From RGIG4097 sp937885645 (GTDB taxonomy: Bacteria > Bacillota > Clostridia > Christensenellales > CAG-917), in assembly GCA_937885645.1 (NCBI GenBank), contig CALABJ010000018.1:141380-205379 (forward strand): DNA of 64,000 nt. The letters are read 5' to 3'. The notes below the pieces were generated by a model. That model was not told the DNA's origin. It worked only from the letters and a program-made list of their open reading frames with translations, and did not search any database. Each line of letters begins with the position of its first letter. Position 1 is the stretch's first letter. The translations under genes were made by a program, and so were the position numbers. Below are positions 51,218 to 60,355 of this stretch, one piece after another.

Positions 51218-52469
51218 AAAAATCGTTGTTTTCACCCTTGGTTGCAAGGTCAACCAATACGACTCAGACGCCATGCTGAACATTTTGTCGGCAGGGGGTT
51301 TTGACGTAAGTGACGAAATGGAAGTGGCGGATATTTATATCATCAACACTTGCGCAGTCACGGCGGAAGCGGAGCGCAAATCTCGTCAAACCGTCACCAA
51401 AATCTTGAAACTAAATCCCGACGCAGAAATCTACGTATGCGGTTGCGCCTCACAACGTGACAAAATCCAATTTGACCGTGAGGGCGTAAGATATGTTTCA
51501 GGCACAGACGGCAAAATTGCCCTTGCCAAAGAGTTGGTGGAGAAGGTGCAAAATGACGTTGATATGCCCGAATGCTCCTTTGAAATCGGCAAGGAATTTG
51601 AGGAAAATGACGGAGTGCTATCCCTTCGCACTCGTCACTACATAAAAGTCCAAGACGGTTGCAACAATTTCTGCAGTTATTGCATCATCCCTTATCTTCG
51701 TGGAAGAAGTCGCTCCCGTGACCTTGAAGGAATAAGAGCAGAGCTTGACAAGGCGGTGACCGTTGCAAAGGAAATCGTCCTCACCGGCATCAATCTTTCC
51801 GCCTACGGCAAAGACAAAGAGGGCAGTCTAGCAGACTTGCTTAGGGCAGTCAAGGACTATCCCGTGCGTATGCGCCTAGGCTCACTTGAAGTTGGTGTCA
51901 TAGATCGTGACCTTCTTGACGCTACAAAGGAAATGTATGACTTCTGTCCTCACTTCCACCTGTCTCTACAAAGCGGTGACGACACAACCCTCAAAAAGAT
52001 GAATCGCCACTACACCACGGCGGAATACGAAAGTGCGGTAGACTTGATAAGAGAATATTATCCAAACGCCGCCATCACCACAGACATAATCGTAGGCTTT
52101 CCCACCGAAACAGAGGAGCAGTTTGTCGCCAGCATGAACTTTGCAAAGCGCATAGGTTTCAGCGATATACACTGTTTCCCTTATTCCTCACGAAAGGGCA
52201 CAGTCGCAGGCAAGTGGCAAGTGCTGTCAAAGGCAGTGCTCACCGACCGTGCAAAGCGTATGGGCGAGGTAAAGAATCAACTGATAAAGGACTATCTCAC
52301 CGCCCAAATCGGCAAGCCATTGAAGGTGCTTTTTGAAACCTCGGATGAAAACGGAGTATGGTGCGGACACACCGAAAACTACGTGAAAGTCTATTCAAAA
52401 AACGGCGAGAAAAACACATTGAAAACCATCGTCCCCACAAGGCTTTACCTTGACGGACTTGGTGAATAG
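51207..52469 (+). CDS. mtaB: tRNA t6A37 methylthiotransferase MtaB
   Basis: A 420-residue radical-SAM methylthiotransferase that makes ms2t6A in tRNAs. N-terminal UPF0004 domain with cysteines in TLGCKVNQYDSD, NTCAVTAEAE and CGCASQ. Radical-SAM cluster CNNFCSYCIIPY, then GINLSAYGKD and a TRAM-like tail. ATG 51207 (MNTKKIVVF) overlaps the end of rsmE by 11 bases; ATG 51195 is the alternative. Translational coupling replaces a visible ribosome site. Confidence 0.94.
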   Translation: MNTKKIVVFTLGCKVNQYDSDAMLNILSAGGFDVSDEMEVADIYIINTCAVTAEAERKSRQTVTKILKLNPDAEIYVCGCASQRDKIQFDREGVRYVSGTDGKIALAKELVEKVQNDVDMPECSFEIGKEFEENDGVLSLRTRHYIKVQDGCNNFCSYCIIPYLRGRSRSRDLEGIRAELDKAVTVAKEIVLTGINLSAYGKDKEGSLADLLRAVKDYPVRMRLGSLEVGVIDRDLLDATKEMYDFCPHFHLSLQSGDDTTLKKMNRHYTTAEYESAVDLIREYYPNAAITTDIIVGFPTETEEQFVASMNFAKRIGFSDIHCFPYSSRKGTVAGKWQVLSKAVLTDRAKRMGEVKNQLIKDYLTAQIGKPLKVLFETSDENGVWCGHTENYVKVYSKNGEKNTLKTIVPTRLYLDGLGE

Positions 52470-52476
52470 GAGATAT

Positions 52477-52818
52477 ATGGAAAACTGTCTTTTTTGTAAA
52501 ATCGTAAGAGGAGAAATCCCCAGCCCCCGTCTTTATGAAGATGACGATATGATCATCATCAAGGACATTGCGCCTCAAGCCCCCGTCCACCTTTTGCTCA
52601 TCCCCAAGAAGCACTACGCTGACGTCACAGAGATGACCGAAGAAGACGCCGTCACCCTTGGCAAGTGCCTTAAAAAGGTTGGCGAAATAGCCACAGACCT
52701 TGGTCTTGAAAATGGTTTTAGACTTGTGTCCAACAAGGGCGATGACGGAAGACAAAGCGTCCATCACCTCCACGTCCACATCTTGGGCGGACACCCTCTT
52801 GACGAAAAGATGGGCTAA
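52477..52818 (+). CDS. hinT: HIT-family purine nucleoside phosphoramidase
   Basis: A 113-residue HINT protein: CLFCKIVRGEIPSP with zinc-type Cys pair, then LLIPKKHYADVTEM, and the histidine triad HHLHVHILGG. It hydrolyses AMP-lysine and AMP-NH2. ATG 52477 follows TAGGAGA; the longer frame begins inside mtaB. Last gene of the heat-shock/translation cluster, followed by a terminator. Confidence 0.94.
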   Translation: MENCLFCKIVRGEIPSPRLYEDDDMIIIKDIAPQAPVHLLLIPKKHYADVTEMTEEDAVTLGKCLKKVGEIATDLGLENGFRLVSNKGDDGRQSVHHLHVHILGGHPLDEKMG

Positions 52819-52840
52819 AAACAAGCAACTTCAGTATGAG

Positions 52841-52868
52841 AGCACCTCAATCGAGGTGCTTTTATTTT
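52841..52868 (+). terminator. Terminator after hinT
   Basis: AGCACCTC-AATC-GAGGTGCT then TTTATTTTT. Confidence 0.9.
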
Positions 52869-52988
52869 TATCTTCAAATAGCACAACAATATGTTGATTA
52901 TGTCAAAAACATCATATAAACCACCGATTATGCAAGTATAAACAAATTTCATTGACAGTTTTAACGTTCAAATTTCACAAAAAATGTG

Positions 52989-53017
52989 TTGATAAATCCT
53001 ACAAGTGTTGGTATAAT
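52989..53017 (+). promoter_or_regulatory. Promoter of the TetR-family gene
   Basis: TTGATA (52989-52994), 17 bp, TATAAT (53012-53017). Confidence 0.78.
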
Positions 53018-53043
53018 GGTATCAACCAAAGATGAGGTGAGAT

Positions 53044-53619
53044 ATGAACACACCCAACAACGCACGCAGTGCACAGTCAAAAGTCAAAATCAAAAAAGCA
53101 TTCACAGCCCTCCTTGAAGCTCACAGTGTCAGCGACATAACCGTGGGTGACATCTGCAAGGAAGCAGGGGTGAACCGCACCACCTTTTACTCACACTATT
53201 CTTGCATAGCGGACCTTTACAAGGCAATTGAAGAAGATATGTACGTTTACATTAAGGATATGCTTTTGCCCACAGACGACATATCTGATGAGCGTGTTGC
53301 ATTCAACATGATCGTCACCGCCCTTGAAGCCATCAAGACACACAGACACCTACACCGCAACCACCTTGAACACACCCTTGAATTTGACTATCTTGACGAG
53401 CTGACTGAGAGCATTCGTGCAAGATATATGCCTCTCATTTTGCAAGGGCAAAACTTGACAACAGAGCAAGAAGAGCACTTCTTCATTTTCTGCAAAAGTG
53501 GCATCATCGGCATCATCCGTGACTGGGTGCTGAAGGACTGCGTTGCAGATGTCCAATCCATAGCCCACTCCATCTTGTTCATAATGCACCAAATCCGTTT
53601 CAAGCCCATTTACAGTTGA
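53044..53619 (+). CDS. TetR-family regulator
   Basis: A 191-residue regulator. N-terminal helix-turn-helix with KIKKAFTALLEAHSVSDITVGDICKEAGVNRTTFYSHY, quoted here as its two halves. The C-terminal domain is of the DhaS/TetR_C type common in Firmicutes, ending FCKSGIIGIIRDWVLKDC. It sits alone between two terminators, before the large lipoprotein gene; its ligand and targets are unknown. ATG 53044 follows GAGGTGA. Confidence 0.88.
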   Translation: MNTPNNARSAQSKVKIKKAFTALLEAHSVSDITVGDICKEAGVNRTTFYSHYSCIADLYKAIEEDMYVYIKDMLLPTDDISDERVAFNMIVTALEAIKTHRHLHRNHLEHTLEFDYLDELTESIRARYMPLILQGQNLTTEQEEHFFIFCKSGIIGIIRDWVLKDCVADVQSIAHSILFIMHQIRFKPIYS

Positions 53620-53704
53620 CATTGACAGCATCAACTTTCAAATTAATTAAGCAAAATAAAAGTAACTTCATCCCAAAATCAAATTTGCACCCCGCAAAAT
53701 CTAC

Positions 53705-53734
53705 AAAATTGCCTATTGAATGATAGGCAATTTT
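53705..53734 (+). terminator. Terminator after the TetR gene
   Basis: AAAATTGCCTAT / ATAGGCAATTTT, loop TGAATG. Confidence 0.8.
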
Positions 53735-53775
53735 ATGTTAGCATAGATTTAAGGTAAACACCTTGGGGGAAAATT

Positions 53776-56529
53776 ATGAAAAATTTTAGAAAGATTTTGC
53801 AATCCGCGCTTATTTTGACGTTGGTTTTCACACTTCTTTGCACCGTCATTGCTTGCAATCACTCAGAGGGTGACCCAGAGGATGAAGAGCCATCACTTAT
53901 CCGCCTTGTAGTGCCCAAGGATTGGGAACTTGAGGTTGGTGACAGTCGAACAGTTGACTGTGTTTTTGACGAATCCATCATCAATCAAACCCTCACTTGG
54001 ACAGTGTCCAATGACAACGCAGTTGTTGACAAATGGGGCAGAGTGACCGCAATGAAGGCAGGAACGGTGAAAGTGACCGCAGTCACCCCTGACGGACACA
54101 AGGACAGCGCAATCCTCAACGTTGTCGGCAATTCAACGAGTGGTCAAATTTCCACCTTGAAACACAACTATGGCGGAAACGCAGTGGTGCTCGGTGACAA
54201 CTGGCAAAAGATTGTCACAAGATATTCAACCGCTCAAGCCCTTGAAAGTGACAGTGTACCCAGTGCAGTGAAAGACGCAATTTCAGGGGGAGTGTACGTG
54301 GATATGGACACTGTTGTATATGACCAAGTTGTGTGGGAAATCACCTCATACGGCGTCCTTCGCACCGACCCAAACGCCACCTATGAAAGAGATAAAGAAC
54401 AACGCTTTATGGGTGACAGATATTTCTATTCTGCCGACACCAAAGACGGCAAGATTTTGGGCATCTATCCTGATGAAAATGGCGGAATATGGGCAATTAT
54501 GAGTGGCGGTGTCACCCATATTGAAATGGTGAAAATGACAGGCACTGACAAGGCTGCCGATATGGTTGAAACCACTCAAGACATAGTGATGCGCCACGGC
54601 TTTGTGGCAGAGGCTTTCTACAACACCTCGACCGGCACTTGGAAACCTGCCGAAACCGACAATGACGGACTTTGGACAGCAATGTATGCCGCAGGTGAAC
54701 TTATGCGCTACGCTTCACTGAAAAATGATCCTAGCGCCACCCCTGAAGAGATTGCCTCCGCAAGAGAAAGCGCCTACATTTCAACCGAAGCGGTTTTGCT
54801 TCTTTCCAACATTTCAATGCGCACAGGCACTGTTGAAGCCTACGTCCGCTATCAACCCAACGGCTACACCGACCCTTATTTCTATGGCACAAACCCTGCC
54901 AATGGCAGATTCCACTCCGCAGATGCACTGGTGAAGGGCGGTGACTATTCAATCTATGACACCGACCTTAGCCCCGCAGAGGTTTTTGTAATAACTTACG
55001 ATGCGTATTCAACTGACAAAACCGAGTTGTATTTCCTTGACGACTATTATCTCAGCCCTATGGCTCCCGAAGACTGGTCTGACCCTAGAGAAAACGCAGA
55101 CGGCTCAGTCACCTACGAAACACGCACCCGCAATCTTGAAGGATATATCGCGCGCACAATATCCTTTGACGATGAAGGCAACGACTTGGGTGGCTATATC
55201 TACTGGCACTTTGAAGAGGATGAAAACGGCAACCTTGTTGCCCGTGGCGTATCCACAAAGACAGAGGACGAAGCAGGCTACTATCTCAACGGTGAAAACC
55301 TCCGTGGTGTTGTAGTTGATGCTAGCGGTGAATTCCCCACAAGACTTTGGAACGACTTAGTTGAAGCAGGGGAGATAAAGAGTGAAGCAAAAATCACCGA
55401 CGTCGTCTACAAGGGCGATACAAGCTCAGACGAGGTCATCGGTCACTTGTTCCTCTACAAACTTGCCTATGACATTTTGGGTGCAGAGGACGAGGAACTT
55501 AGACAAATCATCGCATCCACCGTTGACAGATTTGCTCAACATATCACCGACAACGGCTATATGATGGTGGACGGCACCGGTCAACCGGGCACTTGGAGCA
55601 AGTATAATAGAGAGTTCTTCACCAACAGTTCACAACTGGGCGGAGCACCCTTGACAGCACTTGTATGTTTGTCAACCTTCAAGCTTGCCCACTACGTGAC
55701 AGGTGACGTAAAGTGGCACAATGAATATATGATGGCGGCCCTTGACCCTGCCTACGAATATGCCCGCATCACCACCCAATACAAGGAGCAATGCCACCTC
55801 TATATGCTCAACCTTCTCAACAACGAACTGGGAGGATACACCGGCGGACTTATCACGGCGGACATCCTCATCAACTCCTACAACCTTGATATGAGCATAG
55901 ACAGCCCCCTCACCGAAATGCTGATGAGATTGTTCCTCAACTATTCAGACGAAGAGATGGCAATGTTGGCGTTTTATATTCTTTTCCAAATGGAAACAGA
56001 CGAAACCTTGCTTGCATACTATCGTGAGGCCATTGATGACTGGTGGACTTCAATAAAATACAGTGAAAACCCCTTGTGGTATTACATCTATCAACTTGCA
56101 TACCCCAACAAGGAAATCAAAGATGCCTACGGCAACAATATCCTTGAAACCGCCGCGTGGTCACTGAGCCGTCACCCCATTGACACCACAAGATACCTTG
56201 CATCCAACTCAAACCGTGACGACCTATATGAGTTTGACTTGAACGATGCAGGACTTGGCCTTGGCGAGGTCATATCATACAGCATAGCAGGGGACAACGA
56301 AGTCTTTGAAATGAGCAGTATTCTCAGCATCATAAGTGCATTGCAATACGCTCCCGACCTTGAATGGGCAGTGGCAGCACCCGATGAAAGATCAATGCAC
56401 AAATATAACGGCTCAACCTACGGCCTTGACAATGACTATAACCCTTGGCAAATGGAAGGCTCAACCACCTACACTCTGCCTTACTGGATGGGCATCTACC
56501 ACAATATGCTTGTGGACAGGGGAGAATAA
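53776..56529 (+). CDS. Large lipoprotein with Ig-like (BIG2) domain
   Basis: A 917-residue surface lipoprotein. The signal peptide has lipobox VIAC at about residue 27. A short acidic linker is followed by a bacterial Ig-like domain (about 42-116; ELEVGDSRTVDC...VTAMKAGTVKVTAV). The remaining 800 residues include helical repeats (AMYAAGELMRYASL; HLFLYKLAYDILG; LSTFKLAHYV) that suggest an alpha-barrel like those of glycoside-active enzymes, but I see no catalytic signature. It may bind or process polysaccharide; that is inference. The preceding TetR gene may regulate it. Confidence 0.82.
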   Translation: MKNFRKILQSALILTLVFTLLCTVIACNHSEGDPEDEEPSLIRLVVPKDWELEVGDSRTVDCVFDESIINQTLTWTVSNDNAVVDKWGRVTAMKAGTVKVTAVTPDGHKDSAILNVVGNSTSGQISTLKHNYGGNAVVLGDNWQKIVTRYSTAQALESDSVPSAVKDAISGGVYVDMDTVVYDQVVWEITSYGVLRTDPNATYERDKEQRFMGDRYFYSADTKDGKILGIYPDENGGIWAIMSGGVTHIEMVKMTGTDKAADMVETTQDIVMRHGFVAEAFYNTSTGTWKPAETDNDGLWTAMYAAGELMRYASLKNDPSATPEEIASARESAYISTEAVLLLSNISMRTGTVEAYVRYQPNGYTDPYFYGTNPANGRFHSADALVKGGDYSIYDTDLSPAEVFVITYDAYSTDKTELYFLDDYYLSPMAPEDWSDPRENADGSVTYETRTRNLEGYIARTISFDDEGNDLGGYIYWHFEEDENGNLVARGVSTKTEDEAGYYLNGENLRGVVVDASGEFPTRLWNDLVEAGEIKSEAKITDVVYKGDTSSDEVIGHLFLYKLAYDILGAEDEELRQIIASTVDRFAQHITDNGYMMVDGTGQPGTWSKYNREFFTNSSQLGGAPLTALVCLSTFKLAHYVTGDVKWHNEYMMAALDPAYEYARITTQYKEQCHLYMLNLLNNELGGYTGGLITADILINSYNLDMSIDSPLTEMLMRLFLNYSDEEMAMLAFYILFQMETDETLLAYYREAIDDWWTSIKYSENPLWYYIYQLAYPNKEIKDAYGNNILETAAWSLSRHPIDTTRYLASNSNRDDLYEFDLNDAGLGLGEVISYSIAGDNEVFEMSSILSIISALQYAPDLEWAVAAPDERSMHKYNGSTYGLDNDYNPWQMEGSTTYTLPYWMGIYHNMLVDRGE

Positions 56530-56592
56530 GACAAAAATCCCCATATCATAAGAAATTTGAAGCAGAAATTTCGCCCATAGTGGCAAAATAAG

Positions 56593-56620
56593 TTGACTTT
56601 AATTTTCAAGTGAGTATAAT
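56593..56620 (+). promoter_or_regulatory. Promoter of rpsU
   Basis: TTGACT (56593-56598), 16 bp, TATAAT (56615-56620). Confidence 0.8.
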
Positions 56621-56655
56621 ATACAAAGTAGTAATGTTCCAAGGAGGTGAATTCA

Positions 56656-56835
56656 ATGTCAACAGTCAGAGTCGGCGAAAACGAAAGCGTAGATAACGCA
56701 ATCCGTAGATTCAAACGTAAGTGCGCTCGTGACGGTATCATCGGTGACCTCCGCAAACGTGAGGCTTACGAAAAACCCAGCGTAAAACGTAAGAAGAAGG
56801 CAGAAGCAGCACGTAAGAGAGCATACAAAAACTAA
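56656..56835 (+). CDS. rpsU: Small ribosomal subunit protein bS21
   Basis: A 59-residue basic protein: STVRVGENESVDNAIRRFKR, then AKPSV-like KPSVKRKKKAEAARKRAYKN at the end. It binds the 30S platform near the anti-Shine-Dalgarno. The ribosome site AAGGAGGTGA is a full complement of the 16S tail, with five bases to ATG 56656. A perfect 20-bp palindrome lies between its stop and tRNA-Val. Confidence 0.97.
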   Translation: MSTVRVGENESVDNAIRRFKRKCARDGIIGDLRKREAYEKPSVKRKKKAEAARKRAYKN

Positions 56836-56848
56836 TCTTACAACCAGA

Positions 56849-56868
56849 TGGATGCCGCGGCATCCATA
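56849..56868 (+). other. Perfect palindrome between rpsU and tRNA-Val
   Basis: ATGGATGCCG mirrored by CGGCATCCAT. No T-run follows, so it may be a processing or stability hairpin if rpsU and the tRNA are co-transcribed; I see no separate tRNA promoter. Confidence 0.6.
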
Positions 56869-56870
56869 AT

Positions 56871-56947
56871 GGGGGCATAGCTCAGTTGGTTAGAGCGCAT
56901 GTTTCACATACATGAGGTCACAGGTTCGAGTCCTGTTGTCCCCACCA
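56871..56947 (+). tRNA. tRNA-Val(CAC)
   Basis: Acceptor GGGGGCA pairs with TGTCCCC, discriminator A, CCA encoded (56945-56947). Anticodon loop TTCACAT in stem CATGT / ACATG gives CAC. T-arm CACAGGTTCGAGTCCTGTT. Confidence 0.96.
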
Positions 56948-57320
56948 AACACACCTGAAACGAGAGTTTCAGGTTTTTTTATTCTCAAAACGGCAGAGGT
57001 GCTAGCACAAATGCAGTTTTGAGGATAAAAAAGCAGACTGCAGAGCAGTGTGTTTGGTGGAGGAGCCATTGGCAGAGACAGGACGGTGGCGTTAGCCACC
57101 CGATCTGTTGTCCCCACCAAAAAACAAGAAGTCCAAACGGACTTCTTTTTTTTGTTGGTGCCAACGGACTCAACGGCATAAGATGCCGTGGCACTGCGTG
57201 CCTGAACCTGTACCTGTCACAGCTGGCGCTCACTTGAACAAACAAGTTTGTACGTTTCGCTATTACGCTCGTTTCACTCCCTACGAGTCCTGTTGTCCAA
57301 CGGACTTCTTTTTTTGTTGG
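56948..57320 (+). repeat. tRNA-Val 3'-end echo modules (locus D)
   Basis: After terminator 1 (ACCTGAAAC / GTTTCAGGT, 56953-56980) lies a divergent stretch, then an exact 15-nt copy of the tRNA 3' end with CCA (57105-57119; 172 bp from the original). It is followed by terminator AAGAAGTCC / GGACTTCTT (57126-57153). A canonical module follows: GGCACTGCGTGCC, GGCGCTCAC, CTTGAACAAACAAG and ACGTTTCGCTATTACGCTCG (from 57252). A third, truncated copy GAGTCCTGTTGTCC (57285-57298) is joined to half of the terminator. No gene lies between 56948 and 57381. Confidence 0.85.
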
Positions 57321-57332
57321 ATATAGGTTTTA

Positions 57333-57361
57333 TTGACAAAAGGGGTAAATTTGGCTATTAT
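57333..57361 (+). promoter_or_regulatory. Promoter of folD
   Basis: TTGACA (57333-57338), 17 bp, TATTAT (57356-57361). Confidence 0.8.
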
Positions 57362-57381
57362 ATATGTGTTTAGGAGAAAGT

Positions 57382-58227
57382 ATGCAAATCATTGACGGAA
57401 AAGCAGTTGCAACAAGCGTTAGAAGTGCATTGAAGGCGGAGATTGAGGCCCTCAGTGTGTCAAGCGGAAAACACCCCGGTCTTGCGGTAGTCCTCGTAGG
57501 AGACGACCACGCAAGCCGTATTTACGTGCGCAACAAAATCAATGCTTGTGCTGAACTTGGCATCAAGTCAACCCTCGTAGAGTTGCCCGCAACTTGCACC
57601 GAAGAAGACGTCCTCAGGGAAGTCTGCACCCTCAACGATGACGACACCGTCCACGGCATCATCGTGCAACTTCCTCTACCTAGACACATTGACACCGACA
57701 AAGTGCTTGCATCAGTCAAGCCCGAAAAGGACGTTGATGGTTGTCACTACGTGCAAAAGGGCAAACTTTGGACAGGCAATCCCGAAACTCTCCCTTGCAC
57801 CCCCTATGGTTGCATCGAACTCCTCAAGCACTACGGCATTGAAATCGCAGGCAAAGAGGCAGTTGTTGTTGGCAGATCAAACCTTGTAGGCAGACCTCTT
57901 GCGGAGTTGTTGCTCCGTGAAAACGCCACCGTCACAATCTGTCACTCAAAGACGAAAGACCTTGGCGAGATGACAAGAAGAGCAGATATACTTTGCGTCG
58001 CAATAGGCAGTGGCAAGTTTATCAAGGCAGATATGGTCAAAGACGGAGCAGTGGTCATTGACGTGGGTATGAACAGAGATGAAGAGGGCAAACTTTGTGG
58101 TGACGTGGATTTCAAAAACGTTGCAGACAAGTGCTCCTATATCACTCCCGTACCCGGCGGAGTTGGTCCTATGACAGTGACAATGCTGATGAAAAACACC
58201 GTTGAAGCATTCAAAAGGCGGATATAA
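57382..58227 (+). CDS. folD: Methylenetetrahydrofolate dehydrogenase/cyclohydrolase FolD
   Basis: A 281-residue bifunctional C1-folate enzyme. Substrate side: VGDDHASRIYVRNKINACAELGI with the catalytic Lys, and HGIIVQLPLPRHID. KDVDGCHYVQKGKL and PCTPYGCIELL are followed by the NADP-binding VVVGRSNLVGRPLAELL and TPVPGGVGPMTVTMLM. It interconverts methylene-, methenyl- and formyl-THF. ATG 57382 follows TAGGAG with a five-base gap. Expressed alone; see the 5-formyl-THF cyclo-ligase at 12.1 kb. Confidence 0.96.
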   Translation: MQIIDGKAVATSVRSALKAEIEALSVSSGKHPGLAVVLVGDDHASRIYVRNKINACAELGIKSTLVELPATCTEEDVLREVCTLNDDDTVHGIIVQLPLPRHIDTDKVLASVKPEKDVDGCHYVQKGKLWTGNPETLPCTPYGCIELLKHYGIEIAGKEAVVVGRSNLVGRPLAELLLRENATVTICHSKTKDLGEMTRRADILCVAIGSGKFIKADMVKDGAVVIDVGMNRDEEGKLCGDVDFKNVADKCSYITPVPGGVGPMTVTMLMKNTVEAFKRRI

Positions 58228-58252
58228 ACCCCCTTTTTTGCAAAAATAACAA

Positions 58253-58282
58253 AAAAAAAGAACTCGATGGAGTTCTTTTTTT
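58253..58282. terminator. Bidirectional terminator between folD and ktrA
   Basis: GAACTC-GATG-GAGTTC flanked by A8 and T7, serving two convergent transcripts. Confidence 0.88.
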
Positions 58283-58298
58283 ATTGGCATGATTCAAG

Positions 58299-58949
58299 TT
58301 ATTTCAACTTATTAATATTTGTTTTGTTGATGATAACCACCAACTGCATTTCCTTTGAAAGTTGTGCGTTGGGATCGACGTTGATAAGAATATCTTCACC
58401 ATTGCGAATTGCGATAATATTAATTGCGTATTTCTTGCGAAGGTCCAGTTCGATAAGAGTTTTGCCAACCCATTTTTCTTTGACGGGGATTTCTATGACA
58501 GAAATATCATCAGACAAGTCAATGAGGTCCACCATACCAGCACTCAAAAGATTTTTTGCAAGGCGAACACCGGACTCGTTTTCGGGATACACAACCTTAT
58601 CTGCACCGACTTTGCATAGGATTTTGCCTTGCATTTCATCGGCGCACTTTGCAATAACCATATTGACGCCAGCCTCCTTGCAAAGGATAACGGACATGAC
58701 GCTTGCTTCAAGATTATTTGCCATTGCTACGACAACCACGTCAACGTTTGATATTCCAAGTTGTTTGATAACCTCTGGGTCGGTTATATCAGCGCAACGA
58801 CAAAAGGGGATGTCAGCAACCGCCGAATTGACGATATCTTCATCAATATCCACCGCAAGAACGTCAGCTCCATTGTTGACGAGTTCTTTTGCCACGGCAA
58901 TACCATATCTGCCAAGGCCGAAAACAGCATAGGATTTATTAATACTCAT
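58299..58949 (-). CDS. ktrA: Potassium uptake regulatory protein KtrA
   Basis: A 216-residue cytosolic gating subunit. RCK_N Rossmann domain (YAVFGLGRYGIAVAKEL, then CADITDPEVIKQLGI and CKEAGVNMVIAKCAD) and an RCK_C domain (about 140-216; VGKTLIELDLRKKY). It binds ATP/ADP or c-di-AMP in Firmicutes and opens KtrB. ATG 58949 follows AGGAG; GTG 58955 lies inside the ribosome site. It is the last gene of the operon trkA-trkH-ktrB-ktrA. Confidence 0.93.
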   Translation of the reverse strand: MSINKSYAVFGLGRYGIAVAKELVNNGADVLAVDIDEDIVNSAVADIPFCRCADITDPEVIKQLGISNVDVVVVAMANNLEASVMSVILCKEAGVNMVIAKCADEMQGKILCKVGADKVVYPENESGVRLAKNLLSAGMVDLIDLSDDISVIEIPVKEKWVGKTLIELDLRKKYAINIIAIRNGEDILINVDPNAQLSKEMQLVVIINKTNINKLK

Positions 58950-58964
58950 AAGCACTCCTTTAGA

Positions 58965-60353
58965 TCAACCCAAACGAACATCTTCGGTGGGATTTTTGAT
59001 GATATTTATATTCTCCTTCTTCAAATTGAAGGATGTTGCCAAGGAAATAGGGCCGATACGTCCAAAATACATAGTGGCCGAAAGGATAAGTTTGCCCCAA
59101 ACGTTCAGTGAAGAGGTTAAATTTCGCGACAGTCCAACCGTGGCTGTTGCACTGACCGTTTCAAAAACCACGTCAAGAGCAGGGGCGTCAGTGGATAGCG
59201 AAAGCAATATCGTAGAAAGAGCAACGATGATGAAGGATGAAAATGCCACTGCAACTGCTTTTCTCGTGACTTGCTTTGAGAGATTTCTTTGGAACAAAGT
59301 CACCTCGTTTTTGCCACGGACGGTGGCAATAGTGGTCGCAAACAAAACCACGATGGTGACGGTTTTGATTCCACCTGCTGTGCCAACAGGAGAGCCACCT
59401 ATAAACATCAAAATAATACAAATGATAGCTGACGCATTTGTGAGATTTTCTTGTGGAAGAGTTGCAAAACCGGCGGTTCTTGTGGTTATTGACTGGAAGA
59501 ATGCAATTTGCATTTTGTCAAAGAAATTGTAATTTTTCAAAGTCAAAGGATTATTGTATTCGAAAGCAAGGATAGATACGCCCCCGATCAAAATCAAAGC
59601 AAAAGTGGAGACAAGCACTATTTTGCTGTGCAAAGTAAGTTTGAAGACACATCTGAATTTGGTTCGTTTGATGTCTTTCAACACGCGGATTATATCCCAC
59701 CACACGACATATCCCAAACCGCCAAGAATAATAAGCAGACAGGTGACGACGTTGACAAGAGGGTTGGTCGCATAGTTGCACAAACTGTTTTCTGCCACGA
59801 TATCTATGCCAGCATTGCAAAAGGCGGAAACAGAATTAAAAATTGAAATCCAAATGCCTTTAGCGCCGAAATCAGGAACGAAAACAATCATATACAAAAG
59901 CGCGCCAGCGCCCTCAATGATGAAAGTGCCCAAAAGCATTTTTTTCACAAATTCTGCAAGGCCAGAGAGGGTGCTAACGTTCAATGCATCGCTTAGAAGT
60001 TGACTATCTTTCAATCCCATTTTGCGGTGTATTGCAACCATAAGTCCAGCAGTAATAGTGATGACACCAAGCCCGCCGATTTGAATAAGGATCAAAATGA
60101 CGATTTGTCCAAAAACACTCCACGTAGCAACGGTGGGAAGGGTGACAAGACCTGTGACGCAAGTTGCAGAAACAGCAGTAAATAGAGCATCGATATAGTC
60201 AACAGACTCTCCCGATTTAGTGCTGAAAGGCAAGACAAGCAGAGCGCTTCCTAGGAGGATTGCTCCCAAAAAGCTCAACATAATAATCTGCGTGGTCGAA
60301 GGAGCAAACTTTGCAGCTTTTTTTGGTTTTGTAGGTCTTTTGGTAAGTTCCAT
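58965..60353 (-). CDS. ktrB: Potassium transporter KtrB
   Basis: A 462-residue membrane channel-like subunit with four M1-P-M2 repeats. The selectivity loops are seen as TAVSATCVTGLVTL, NSVSAFCNAGIDI, QSITTRTAGFATL and ETVSATATVGLSRN, each with the central Gly. KtrB conducts K+ (or Na+-coupled K+) when activated by KtrA. 15 bp separate it from ktrA. The basic N-terminal tail (TKRPTKPKKAAK) is cytosolic. Confidence 0.94.
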   Translation of the reverse strand: MELTKRPTKPKKAAKFAPSTTQIIMLSFLGAILLGSALLVLPFSTKSGESVDYIDALFTAVSATCVTGLVTLPTVATWSVFGQIVILILIQIGGLGVITITAGLMVAIHRKMGLKDSQLLSDALNVSTLSGLAEFVKKMLLGTFIIEGAGALLYMIVFVPDFGAKGIWISIFNSVSAFCNAGIDIVAENSLCNYATNPLVNVVTCLLIILGGLGYVVWWDIIRVLKDIKRTKFRCVFKLTLHSKIVLVSTFALILIGGVSILAFEYNNPLTLKNYNFFDKMQIAFFQSITTRTAGFATLPQENLTNASAIICIILMFIGGSPVGTAGGIKTVTIVVLFATTIATVRGKNEVTLFQRNLSKQVTRKAVAVAFSSFIIVALSTILLSLSTDAPALDVVFETVSATATVGLSRNLTSSLNVWGKLILSATMYFGRIGPISLATSFNLKKENINIIKNPTEDVRLG

Positions 60354-60355
60354 TT

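Noticed and set aside
58267..58932. A 221-codon plus-strand frame after folD
   Set aside because: Antisense to ktrA, begins inside the bidirectional terminator and resembles no family.
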